A stretch of 20,056 bases of DNA, from contig JAITLE010000129.1 in NCBI GenBank assembly GCA_031278075.1, forward strand, positions 1-20,056, in the 5' to 3' direction. Below the pieces are notes generated by a model. It did no database searches. It worked only from the letters and a program-made list of their open reading frames with translations, and was not told where the DNA came from. Every line of letters starts with the position of its first letter. Position 1 is the first letter of the stretch. The stretch is from Bifidobacteriaceae bacterium (GTDB lineage Bacteria; Actinomycetota; Actinomycetes; Actinomycetales; WQXJ01). A program made the translations under genes and the position numbers. Below are positions 8,994 through 16,820 of this stretch, piece after piece.

Positions 8994-11320
8994 GGCTGAC
9001 CCTCAAGCGTCTCGCGGACGGCGCGATCATCGCGGCGCTCGTCTTGATCGCGCTGGCGCCGCTCGTCCCGGTGTTCACGCCGCCGGCCGTGATCGTGCCC
9101 GCGGTGGGCGGCGCCGTCGCTGGTGTCACGGTCGCGGCGATCTGTTCGTGGCGCCGCCTTCAGCCGCTCCCCACAATGGCGGTGTTCGCGGTGGTCTACC
9201 TGCTGGTGGGGCCAGCGATGGCTGTCCCCGAGATGGCCCGCGGCACGCTGTGGCCGACGGCGCAGGCGGAACGTTGGCTGGTCACGGGGGTGACGTCGGT
9301 GTGGCGGCGGCTGTTGACCGTTCAGACCCCGATCGGTCAGGGCGGCGGCTTCGGCCTGGCGCCGTTCCTGCTGGCGTATGTCGGCGCCGCAGTGGGTGTG
9401 TCGCTGGCGATCCGGCTCGGCTCGAAGTGGGCGCCCGTGGCGGCCCTGGCGCCGCTGACGGTGACGGCGGTCTGTGTGGTGTTCGGCAGCCGTGAGACGT
9501 TCGCGGCGGCGCCGTTGGGTGTCGCGGGCGGTGTCGTGGCTGTGGTGTGGGCCGCGTGGCGCGCCAAGACGCTTCAGCCGCGGCGGTGGCTCGCGCTCGT
9601 CGTGGTGACGGCGCTCGCGGTGGGCGGCGGCGTCGCGGGGGGCCGCGCGGCGGAGCGTCAGGACCGTCTCGTGGTGCGCGAACGTGTCGAGCCGCCCTTC
9701 GACCCCAGGAACCACCCGAGCCCGCTCGCGGCGTATCGGCGCTACTTGAAGGACGGCCTGCAGGGCGAAGAGCTGGTCAGGGCGGCGGATCTGCCCGCCG
9801 GCGCGGTGGTCAAGCTCGCCGTGATGGACCGCTTCGACGGGATCGTGTGGAACGTCGCCGGCGGCGGCGGCGTCGAGGCGTCGGGCAACTTCGAACGTAT
9901 GCCCGCCCAGGCCACGACCCCGGACGCTGTGACGGTCACGTTGGAGGATCTGGACGACGACACGGTTTGGCTCTATTCGGTCGGGTCGCCGCAGGATGTG
10001 CGATTCGCGGGGGACGATGCCGTCGGCTTGCGCGAGTCCCTCCGGATCAACCAGGTGACCGGCACGTTGGCGCTCCCCTCGGCGCAGGCGAAGCCCGTGA
10101 CCTACTCGGTGACGGCCGAGACTGGCGTCTACCGGCCGTCGACGGACGAGATCGCGGGCGCTGAGGCCGCGGTTGTGGTCCAGCCGGTGGGCGTCAAGGT
10201 GCTGTCCGCTGACCTGAAGGCCGCCGCCGTGGTGCGAGGCGCGGCGACCGGCGGCGCGAAGGCGTTGGCGCTTGAGCAGTATCTGCAGGACGGCTACTAC
10301 TCGGATGGGCAAGAGGGCGCCGCTGAGGGGTCGGGCCGCTCCCAATCTTTGGCGGGGCACGGCGCGGACCGGATCTCCCAGTTGTTGGACGCTGAGATCA
10401 TGGTCGGCGACGCGGAGCAGTATGCGGCCGCGATGGCGGTCATGGCGCGCTCGGTGGGCTTGCCCGCGCGGGTGGTGATGGGTTTCGCGCCGGGTTATGG
10501 CGAACAGCCGGCGGCGAACGCCTCGCATCGGGGTCCGCAGGGCGCTGGCTTCGAAGGCGGGGCTGTCACGTTCAAGGGCGTCGACATGACCGCCTGGGTG
10601 GAGATCTGCCTCGAGGGACTGGGCTGGACGCCATTCTTCCCGACTCCGAACCGCCAAGACTCGCCCGAGGACGCGATGGACCGACAAGACCCGAAGCCGG
10701 AGCCGCAGGTGATCCAGCCGCCGCCGCCGGAGGCGAAGCCGTCGGAGCCGCCAGACGAGGAGATGGCGCCAGTGCCGGTCGGATCCACCAAGCCGGTCGC
10801 GACTCCGGTCCCGCAGTTCGAATGGGGGCCGCTGTTCGCCGCCGCGGCCGCGGCGGGGACATTGCTGCTGGTGGCCGCAGGTCTGATCGCGGCGGTGGTC
10901 GTGGCGAAGGCGCGGCGGCGGCGCCGCCGCCGCGGCACGGGACCGCCCGCCCACCGGATAGTGGCGGGTTGGGAGGAAGTCCAAGACCAACTCCGTGACA
11001 TGCGCTTGGCCGCCCCGCCCGCGGTGGTGGCGGCCGCCACCCGACTCGAGACCGCCCGGGCGGCGCCCGCGCCCGCGGCCGCGCTGCTGGGGCGGTTGGC
11101 CGCCGAGTCGGACGCGGCCGCGTTCGGGTCTCTCGCGCTCGCCGACGTGCACGCCCAGCGCTACTGGGAGGCGGTCGGGGCCGCGGAACGTGAGCTGAAG
11201 GCGACGCTGGGCCGCTGGGCGCGGCTGCGCTACCGGCTGACCACCCTCTCGTTGCGGGAGCGTCGCCGCCGTCGGCGCGCCAACCGACGGGCCGCGGCGG
11301 GCCGCCGGTGGCGGGCGTAG
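8990..11320 (+). CDS. Transglutaminase-like (TgpA-type) polytopic membrane protein, catalytic triad apparently lost
   Basis: The product is 776 residues. The N-terminal third has about seven hydrophobic helices between residues 10 and 216. Next come an extracytoplasmic region and a transglutaminase-core-like segment (about 440-555), then a Pro-rich linker, one more helix (about 614-640), an Arg-run stop-transfer sequence and a cytoplasmic tail of about 130 residues. The core keeps surrounding signatures (G-D-x-E-Q-Y-A near 473-479, G-L-P-A-R-V-V-M-G, A-W-V-E at 535-538, P-T-P at 551-553). The expected catalytic positions read Ala475 for Cys, Thr534 for His and Phe550 for Asp. An isolated Cys540 and His513 are nearby but out of register. 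This points to a binding or structural role rather than a cysteine protease or transglutaminase. It is the last PFNA-like gene and overlaps DUF58 by ATGA. Confidence 0.88.
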   Translation: MRLTLKRLADGAIIAALVLIALAPLVPVFTPPAVIVPAVGGAVAGVTVAAICSWRRLQPLPTMAVFAVVYLLVGPAMAVPEMARGTLWPTAQAERWLVTGVTSVWRRLLTVQTPIGQGGGFGLAPFLLAYVGAAVGVSLAIRLGSKWAPVAALAPLTVTAVCVVFGSRETFAAAPLGVAGGVVAVVWAAWRAKTLQPRRWLALVVVTALAVGGGVAGGRAAERQDRLVVRERVEPPFDPRNHPSPLAAYRRYLKDGLQGEELVRAADLPAGAVVKLAVMDRFDGIVWNVAGGGGVEASGNFERMPAQATTPDAVTVTLEDLDDDTVWLYSVGSPQDVRFAGDDAVGLRESLRINQVTGTLALPSAQAKPVTYSVTAETGVYRPSTDEIAGAEAAVVVQPVGVKVLSADLKAAAVVRGAATGGAKALALEQYLQDGYYSDGQEGAAEGSGRSQSLAGHGADRISQLLDAEIMVGDAEQYAAAMAVMARSVGLPARVVMGFAPGYGEQPAANASHRGPQGAGFEGGAVTFKGVDMTAWVEICLEGLGWTPFFPTPNRQDSPEDAMDRQDPKPEPQVIQPPPPEAKPSEPPDEEMAPVPVGSTKPVATPVPQFEWGPLFAAAAAAGTLLLVAAGLIAAVVVAKARRRRRRRGTGPPAHRIVAGWEEVQDQLRDMRLAAPPAVVAAATRLETARAAPAPAAALLGRLAAESDAAAFGSLALADVHAQRYWEAVGAAERELKATLGRWARLRYRLTTLSLRERRRRRRANRRAAAGRRWRA

Positions 11321-11370
11321 GCCGGACGGGCGCGTACCGCGGGATGGCTGGGCTCTGGCACGATAGACCC

Positions 11371-12060
11371 ATGACCGGGCGAATCATGGTCGTCGACGAC
11401 GACGTGGCGCTGGCGGAGATGATCGGGATCATCCTCACCAGTCAGGGCTACCGCCCCGAGTACTGCACCGACGGGTCGCGCGCGCTCGCCTCGATCAGGC
11501 AGACGCGCCCCGACCTGGTGATCCTGGATCTGATGCTCCCAGGCATGGACGGGATCGAGGTTTGCCGCGAGCTGCGTAAAGAGTCGGGCGTGCCTGTCGT
11601 GATGGTGACCGCCAAATCGGAGACGCGCGACATCGTCGAGGGTTTGGAAGCCGGCGCCGACGACTACATCCTCAAACCGTTCACGCCGGCCGAGCTGATG
11701 GCTCGGATCAGGGCGCGTCTGCGGCGCCGCGCTCCGGGCGAGCCGACCGACCAGGAGCGTCTCCGGATCGGGGACGTCGAGATAGACGTCCCCGGGCACG
11801 AGGTCCGCAAGGCGGGCCGCAAGGTCGCCCTCACGCCGCTCGAGTTCGATCTGCTGCTGGCCCTCGCGTCACAGCCGTGGCAGGTCTTCACCCGCGAGAT
11901 GCTGCTGCGCCGCGTCTGGGGGTACAAGAACGCGGCCGACACACGCCTGGTGAACGTTCACGTCCAGCGGCTGCGCGCGAAGATCGAGACCGATCCGGAC
12001 CGTCCGTCGGTGGTCGTGACTGTGCGCGGGGTCGGGTACAGGGCGGGCCCGCTCGAATGA
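11371..12060 (+). CDS. mtrA: MtrA response regulator (OmpR/PhoB family)
   Basis: The product is 229 residues, close to mycobacterial MtrA. The receiver domain (about 1-115) has the acidic pocket D9-D11, phosphoacceptor D53 in LDLMLPGMDG, T80 and K102 (KPF). A winged-helix DNA-binding domain follows (about 130-228). MtrA controls cell-wall hydrolase, division and osmotic-response genes in actinobacteria. A longer frame starting at 11308 overlaps the preceding gene; ATG 11371 is preferred because it gives the family N-terminus MTGRIMVVDDD. No purine-rich ribosome site precedes it, and CACGAT (11359-11364) sits where a -10 would lie if transcription began at the A of the ATG, so a leaderless mRNA is possible. 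The last bases overlap mtrB. Confidence 0.95.
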   Translation: MTGRIMVVDDDVALAEMIGIILTSQGYRPEYCTDGSRALASIRQTRPDLVILDLMLPGMDGIEVCRELRKESGVPVVMVTAKSETRDIVEGLEAGADDYILKPFTPAELMARIRARLRRRAPGEPTDQERLRIGDVEIDVPGHEVRKAGRKVALTPLEFDLLLALASQPWQVFTREMLLRRVWGYKNAADTRLVNVHVQRLRAKIETDPDRPSVVVTVRGVGYRAGPLE

Positions 12061-13646
12061 GTCGGCCGCGCCGGCGCCGCGCCCCCGGGCTCTTTCGGCG
12101 CTCGCTTCAGGCCCGGGTCATGGTGACCGTGATCCTGGTCTCGGCTGTCGCGCTGGCGGGCATCGGCTGGGCGTTGACGGCGAGTGTGCGGGTCGGCATC
12201 TTCAACGCGCGGCTCGCGAACATCTTGGCGGACTCGTCTAAGGCCGCGTTGGAGGCGCAGGAGGCGTTCGACGGTTCGTCGGTCGGCTCGCCGATCACCG
12301 CTGAGACCCTGGCGCGGGACACGGTCGCGGCCATCGCCGCTGGTGGCGCCGCCCCGGTGGCGGTCTCTTTGCTGCCGCCAGCCGAAGCCGTCCCGGGCGC
12401 CATCTCCGCCATCTTCACCGACTCGGCTTTTTGGCCGCTCGCCTCCCCGGAGTTGCGCGCGTCCGCCGCGAAGACCCCCGACCAGCAGGTTTGGCAGTCG
12501 GTGGCGCTGCCGGTGGCGGGGGTCTCGACGGACGGCTCCGACCAAGGCGCGCCAGGAGTGGCGGTGGCTCAAGCGGTCAGCCTGCTGTCCAACAGCTATG
12601 TGTTGGTGATGATCTACGACCTGACGCCGGAACAGGCGACCATGACGCTGATCACCGAGGTGTTGGCGCTGTCCGCCGCGGGCGTGTTCCTCACCGTGGT
12701 GTTGGTCACTTGGCTGGTGACCCGTCAGGCGGTGCGCCCGGTGCGCCAAGCGGCTCGGGTCGCGGCCAAGCTCGCGGACGGCGCGCTGGGGGAGCGCATC
12801 CCGGTGCGCGGTCGTGACGAGATGGCCACTCTGGCGGCATCGTTCAATGAGATGGCGGCTTCGATGCAGAACCACATCGAGCGGCTCGAGGATCTGTCGA
12901 ACCTGCAGCGCCGGTTCGTCTCGGATGTGTCCCACGAGTTGCGCACGCCGCTCGCCACGATCCGCATGGCGGGCGACATGATCCACGCCGCCCGCGGCGA
13001 GTTCCCGCCTCAGGTGGCACGCTCCGCGGAGCTGCTCGCCACCCAACTCGACCGGTTTGACGCCCTGTTGGCGGATCTGCTCGAGATCTCCCGGTTCGAC
13101 GCGGGCGCGGCCCAGCTGGAGACGGAGCGAGTCGATCTGTGTGTCGTGGTGGGGTGGGAGCTGGAGGCGGTGGCGCCGCTGGCGGCGGACCGGGGCGTCA
13201 CGATCATCGACGACATCCCGACCAGCCCCGCGCTGGCAGTGGTCGACACCCGCCGCATCTCGCGGATCGTCCGCAACCTGGTCGTCAACGCGATCGAGCA
13301 CGCCGGCGGCGGCCCCGTCTGGGTGCGTGTGGCCGCCAACGATCGGGCTGTCGCGGTCACGGTCGAGGATCACGGGGTCGGCCTCGACGAGAGTCAGCTC
13401 GAGCGCGTCTTCGACCGCTTCTGGCGCGCGGATCGCGCGCGTTCCCGTGCCACCGGCGGCACCGGTCTCGGGCTCGCGATCGCGCTGGAGGACGCGAACC
13501 TTCACGGCGGTCGGCTCGATGTGGCCGGCCGCGCCGGGGTCGGCGCCGTGTTCCGCCTGGTGGTGCCGACTGAGGCCGGCCGGGAGATCGGCGAGCCGCC
13601 TCTTGGCCTGGCGCTGAGCAGCCAGGACGCGGAGGCGCTGCGATGA
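12057..13646 (+). CDS. mtrB: MtrB sensor histidine kinase
   Basis: The product is 529 residues from the ATG that overlaps the mtrA stop (ATGA); an earlier in-frame start inside mtrA is not needed. Topology: a basic N-terminus, TM1 (about 20-42), an extracytoplasmic sensor region (about 43-198), TM2 (about 200-222) and a HAMP linker (about 223-275). The HisKA domain carries phospho-His293 in SHELRTPL. The HATPase domain has Asn411 in the N box (NLVVNAIEH), the G1 box DHGVG at 438-442, an F-box region and G2 GGTGLGLAIA. All catalytic motifs are intact. MtrB phosphorylates MtrA. The LpqB lipoprotein, encoded directly after it, is known in mycobacteria to bind the MtrB extracellular domain and modulate signalling. 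Confidence 0.96.
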   Translation: MSRPRRRRAPGLFRRSLQARVMVTVILVSAVALAGIGWALTASVRVGIFNARLANILADSSKAALEAQEAFDGSSVGSPITAETLARDTVAAIAAGGAAPVAVSLLPPAEAVPGAISAIFTDSAFWPLASPELRASAAKTPDQQVWQSVALPVAGVSTDGSDQGAPGVAVAQAVSLLSNSYVLVMIYDLTPEQATMTLITEVLALSAAGVFLTVVLVTWLVTRQAVRPVRQAARVAAKLADGALGERIPVRGRDEMATLAASFNEMAASMQNHIERLEDLSNLQRRFVSDVSHELRTPLATIRMAGDMIHAARGEFPPQVARSAELLATQLDRFDALLADLLEISRFDAGAAQLETERVDLCVVVGWELEAVAPLAADRGVTIIDDIPTSPALAVVDTRRISRIVRNLVVNAIEHAGGGPVWVRVAANDRAVAVTVEDHGVGLDESQLERVFDRFWRADRARSRATGGTGLGLAIALEDANLHGGRLDVAGRAGVGAVFRLVVPTEAGREIGEPPLGLALSSQDAEALR

Positions 13647-15337
13647 GCCGGCTGACGGGCGGCGGACGCGCGCTGCCGCTGCTCGCCACGGTGACGCTGA
13701 CCGCCTGCGCCAGTCTGCCGACGTCGGGGCCGGTGCACATCGGGCTCGAAGGCGCCGTGGTCGAAGAGCCATACGTCCAGGCGGTCGCCGCGCCGCCGGT
13801 CGCGGGCGCGTCGCTGGAGCAGATCGTGCAGGGCTTCTTACAGGCGATGCTGGCGGGCGCGACGGACGACTTCAAAGTGGCGCGCTCGTACCTGGACGGC
13901 GAGACCGCGGCGGTGTGGGACGCGACGGCGTCGGTGATCGTCTACCAGTCGGGCGACGTGCCGCTGTTGGCCGAGTCGGAGACCGAGCCGGGCGAGGTCG
14001 CGCTGACGCTCCAGCAGGTGGGCGCCGTGGACGCGGTCGGCCGCTACACCGCGCAAGCGCCCGCGCCGGCCACGTTGACGCTGCGGCTCAGCCAAGACGG
14101 GGACGGCGAATGGCGGATCAGCGAACTGCCTGACGGCAGCGCCATCCCCGTGGACGTGTTCAACGTCGACTATGTGGCCGCGCCGATCTACTTCCCATCC
14201 GCGGACGGCCAGTTCCTGGTGCCCGACAGGCGGGTCTTTCGGCGGCAGAGCGCCGCGACGGAGGCGGCCCGCGAGTTCCTGGCCGGTCCGCCGCAATACC
14301 TCCGGGGCGCCGTGGCGTCGGTGGCGCCGGCGGGCGCGCGGCTCGAGACGGACTCGGTCAAGGTGGTCGATGGCGTCGCAGTGGTCAACCTGTCAGCCGC
14401 GATGGCGGACGCGTCGGAATCCGTTCGCGCCACCATGTTGTCGTGTCTGACCCACACGTTGACCAGCCTCCCGACGGTCCGTTCCGTCGAGTTGCATGTG
14501 GCGGACGTGCCGTTGGAGGTCAGCGCGGCGCCGGGCCTGACGGAGGATCCGTCCGCCGCCGGTGGGCCGTTCTACCTGGGCGACGGGGGTGTCTGGGAGC
14601 ACGATGGCGTGCGCGGCGCCCTGCTCAGCGGCACCGAGGCCGCGTTGGCGTGGGAGACGCTCAGCGTGGATCATTCCATGACCCGATTCGCGGGACTGGT
14701 CGGCGGCGCCCTGCAGGTGATCGCGAAACCAGGCGCCGATCTCGTCGAGGTTGAACTGCTCGGGGGCGGACCGGCGACCGCGCCGCCGATGTTCGACCGG
14801 CTGGGGGCTTTGTGGGTCGCGACTGGTGGCCTGGTGGCGGTGTACAACACCGAGGGCGAAGCCACCATAGTCAGCGCCACGTGGTTGGAGAGCTCCAGGG
14901 TGGTGGCGCTCGCCCCGTCCCGCGACGGGGCGCGGCTGGCGCTGGCGCTACAAGATCCGGACAGCGACGTGACCCGCTTGGTCGTCACAGGGATTGTGCG
15001 CCGGCAGGGGGCCGTGCCGTGGCGGCTCACCGCGCCGCTGGAGGCTGGCCTCATGGCTGGGCCGGTCAGCTCGTTGAACTGGGAGGACGGCCTGACTTTG
15101 ACCATGCTGGCGCCGCTGCAAGCGGGCGGGGAGCCCACGCCCGCCGTCTTCACTGTGGGCGGCGACCTGTCCTATCTGTTGCCGCCGACCGATCCGCCGG
15201 CCTCGCTCGCGTCTGGGCGGACGGCGGAGGAGATCTACACGGCCGGGAGCGCCGGCGGGCTGTTCTCCTATTCGCCTCGGGGCAGGGTTTGGACCTCGCT
15301 CGGGGGTGGCGCCCGAGCGGTCACGTTCGCGCCATGA
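13643..15337 (+). CDS. lpqB: LpqB lipoprotein, MtrAB accessory factor
   Basis: The product is 564 residues. A short basic N-terminus and hydrophobic stretch end in the lipobox L-T-A-C with lipidated Cys22, so the protein should sit on the outer face of the cytoplasmic membrane. An N-terminal alpha/beta region (about 40-185) is followed by a GerMN-like domain (about 194-294, with FRRQSAATEAAREFLAGPP and VVNLS-type strands). A C-terminal region (about 310-560) has the repeated short-strand pattern of a beta-propeller. This is the standard LpqB architecture and its place after mtrB is conserved in actinobacteria. It is proposed to tune MtrB. Both ends are ATGA overlaps (with mtrB and with the phosphoribosyltransferase gene), implying coupled synthesis. 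Confidence 0.95.
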   Translation: MSRLTGGGRALPLLATVTLTACASLPTSGPVHIGLEGAVVEEPYVQAVAAPPVAGASLEQIVQGFLQAMLAGATDDFKVARSYLDGETAAVWDATASVIVYQSGDVPLLAESETEPGEVALTLQQVGAVDAVGRYTAQAPAPATLTLRLSQDGDGEWRISELPDGSAIPVDVFNVDYVAAPIYFPSADGQFLVPDRRVFRRQSAATEAAREFLAGPPQYLRGAVASVAPAGARLETDSVKVVDGVAVVNLSAAMADASESVRATMLSCLTHTLTSLPTVRSVELHVADVPLEVSAAPGLTEDPSAAGGPFYLGDGGVWEHDGVRGALLSGTEAALAWETLSVDHSMTRFAGLVGGALQVIAKPGADLVEVELLGGGPATAPPMFDRLGALWVATGGLVAVYNTEGEATIVSATWLESSRVVALAPSRDGARLALALQDPDSDVTRLVVTGIVRRQGAVPWRLTAPLEAGLMAGPVSSLNWEDGLTLTMLAPLQAGGEPTPAVFTVGGDLSYLLPPTDPPASLASGRTAEEIYTAGSAGGLFSYSPRGRVWTSLGGGARAVTFAP

Positions 15338-16071
15338 GGGCTTTGCGGGCCGCCGCCGACCTGATTTGGCCGGCCGATTGCGCGGGCTGTGGTCGCCCGG
15401 ACGCGGCGCCGCTGTGCGGCGACTGCCGGGCGGAGTTGATGGGTCCGGTGGCGCGGCGGGAGGGGTCTGCCCCGCGCCTCAATCCGGCCGACGGCGGCCC
15501 GGCGTTGGCGGTCTGGTGCTCGGCGTGGTATGTCGGGCCGACGCGGCACGCCATCGTCGCTTGGAAAAGGGCGGGGCAAGGGGCGCTGGAACGGGAGATG
15601 ACCCGGGCGATCGCTCGCACAGCGGAGGCGGTGGCCCGGATCTTGGGGGCTTTGACCAGCGCGGTCGCGGTGACGCCGATTCCGTCCAGGGCGTTGCGCC
15701 GTGTCAGGCGGCCGAGTCGCGGCGCCGAGGTGCTGGCGCTCGCGGCGGCGGAGGCGCTGGCTGGCGCCGGGCTGGACGCGTGTGTGGAGGATGTCTTGGC
15801 GCGGCCCGCGTGGGCGAAGGACCAGGCGGGCAAGTCCTCGCGGGAACGTCAGGCTGGGCGCGAGGGGGCCACCTTGGTGCGGCGCGTCCCCGGCAGGCCG
15901 GTGTTGCTGGTGGATGACGTGCTGACCACCGGCGCGACGCTGCTGGACGCTGAGCGGGCGTTCGCTCGGGCGGGCGCGGCCAGCCTGGGCGCGGTCGTCT
16001 TGGCGGCCAGCCCGGGTCAGTCCTGGGTGGCGCCGGCCGGGGCGAACGGCGGCCCGCCCAGGATCGACTAA
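15334..16071 (+). CDS. ComFC/GntX-type phosphoribosyltransferase
   Basis: The product is 245 residues from the ATG that overlaps the lpqB stop; the frame is open further upstream inside lpqB, but the family N-terminus starts here. An N-terminal zinc-ribbon has Cys16, Cys19, Cys28 and Cys31. The C-terminal type I phosphoribosyltransferase fold shows the PRPP loop V-L-L-V-D-D-V-L-T-T-G-A-T-L near residues 190-203. Family members in naturally transformable Firmicutes (ComFC) are needed for DNA uptake, but actinobacterial copies sit in the mtrAB-lpqB-hpf locus with no proven substrate. The segment between the zinc site and the PRT core contains the usual Y-x-G-P-x-R and AWKRAGQ motif (a Y-K-G-like region). 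No competence genes are nearby, so competence should not be assumed. Confidence 0.9.
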   Translation: MRALRAAADLIWPADCAGCGRPDAAPLCGDCRAELMGPVARREGSAPRLNPADGGPALAVWCSAWYVGPTRHAIVAWKRAGQGALEREMTRAIARTAEAVARILGALTSAVAVTPIPSRALRRVRRPSRGAEVLALAAAEALAGAGLDACVEDVLARPAWAKDQAGKSSRERQAGREGATLVRRVPGRPVLLVDDVLTTGATLLDAERAFARAGAASLGAVVLAASPGQSWVAPAGANGGPPRID

Positions 16072-16100
16072 CGTTGGTGTGACCAGTGGACCCAACGAGT

Positions 16101-16106
16101 GGAAGG
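16101..16106 (+). promoter_or_regulatory. Ribosome binding site of hpf
   Basis: GGAAGG lies 9 bases before the ATG at 16116 and selects that start over the in-frame GTG at 16086. A TANNNT-like hexamer TAACGT (16069-16074) overlaps the stop of the preceding gene and could be a -10 element, but there is no -35 match, so hpf may simply be co-transcribed. Confidence 0.55.
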
Positions 16107-16115
16107 CCCAACACC

Positions 16116-16820
16116 ATGGATATTGTCGTCGCCAGCCGACATTCGGAGCTACCGGAGCGGTTCCGCGAATTCGCTTCCGCCAAGCTCGCAAAGATCGCCC
16201 AGTACGATTCGCAAGCTCAACTGGTCCAGGTGGAAGTTGTCCACGAGAACAATCCGCGGCTAGCCGAGGTGGCCGAGACCGTGGAGATCACAGTCCGCGG
16301 CAAAGGGCCCGTGATCAGGTCGGAGGCGTCAGCCGGGGACGTCTTCTCGGCGTTCGACGTGGCGATGGGCAAACTGATGCAGCAGGAGCGCCGGGCCAAG
16401 GACCGCCGCAAGTCGAAGCACAAGATGACTCGGCGCCAGGCGCAGGCGTTCGACCAAGCGTTGTTCGCGGCCGATTCAGGTGTCACGGACGCTCCGGCGG
16501 CGCTCGCGCCCGAGCCGGCGCCGCCTGTGGTCGAGGCCGAGATCCTGCCGGAGGCGGGCGAAGGCGCGCAGGGTCCCGGTCCTCGGGTGAAGGAGTCGGT
16601 CCTGGCGGATTCGCCCGTGGTGATCCGGGAGAAGGTTCATCAGGCCGCGCCGATGAGTGTCGAGCAGGCCATCTATGAGATGGAGTTGGTGGGCCACCCG
16701 TTCTTCTTGTTCGTCGACGCCGTGTCTGGCCTGCCGTCGGTGCTCTACCACCGGCACGGCTGGACCTACGGTGTTCTGCGCTTGGAGACGGTTCCTTCGG
16801 ATGCGCCCGCCGAGACCTGA
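16116..16820 (+). CDS. hpf: Long-form ribosome hibernation promoting factor
   Basis: The product is 234 residues, typical of long HPF. The N-terminal S30AE domain (about 1-105) begins MDIVVASRH and ends in a basic patch (RRAKDRRKSKHK) that fits binding near the decoding site of the small subunit. A variable Ala/Pro/Glu-rich linker (about 115-170) leads to the C-terminal dimerization domain (about 178-232), with MSVEQAIYEMELVGHPFFLF and G-L-P-S-V-L-Y-x-R. Long HPF protects idle ribosomes and can join two 70S particles as a 100S dimer in many bacteria. Gene order mtrAB-lpqB-PRT-hpf is conserved in actinobacteria, usually followed by secA, which is not here. The last 55 bases overlap the 3' end of the convergent minus-strand gene. 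Confidence 0.95.
   Translation: MDIVVASRHSELPERFREFASAKLAKIAQYDSQAQLVQVEVVHENNPRLAEVAETVEITVRGKGPVIRSEASAGDVFSAFDVAMGKLMQQERRAKDRRKSKHKMTRRQAQAFDQALFAADSGVTDAPAALAPEPAPPVVEAEILPEAGEGAQGPGPRVKESVLADSPVVIREKVHQAAPMSVEQAIYEMELVGHPFFLFVDAVSGLPSVLYHRHGWTYGVLRLETVPSDAPAET

Noticed and set aside
8582..11152. 856-residue open frame on the minus strand
   Set aside because: It lies wholly opposite the DUF58 and transglutaminase-like genes, which have recognisable domains. Its Arg/His/Gly/Asp-rich, domain-free product is what GC-rich antisense frames give.
11308..11370. Longer MtrA start
   Set aside because: It overlaps the previous gene and adds residues not found on MtrA; the internal ATG gives the family N-terminus.
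11958..13772. 604-residue minus-strand open frame
   Set aside because: It is antisense to mtrB, whose kinase motifs are all intact; the composition is low-complexity Arg/His.
14812..15333. Upstream extension of the phosphoribosyltransferase and the 16086 GTG start of hpf
   Set aside because: The first lies inside lpqB and the family starts at 15334. The second lacks a ribosome site, while the ATG at 16116 has one and begins the conserved S30AE strand.
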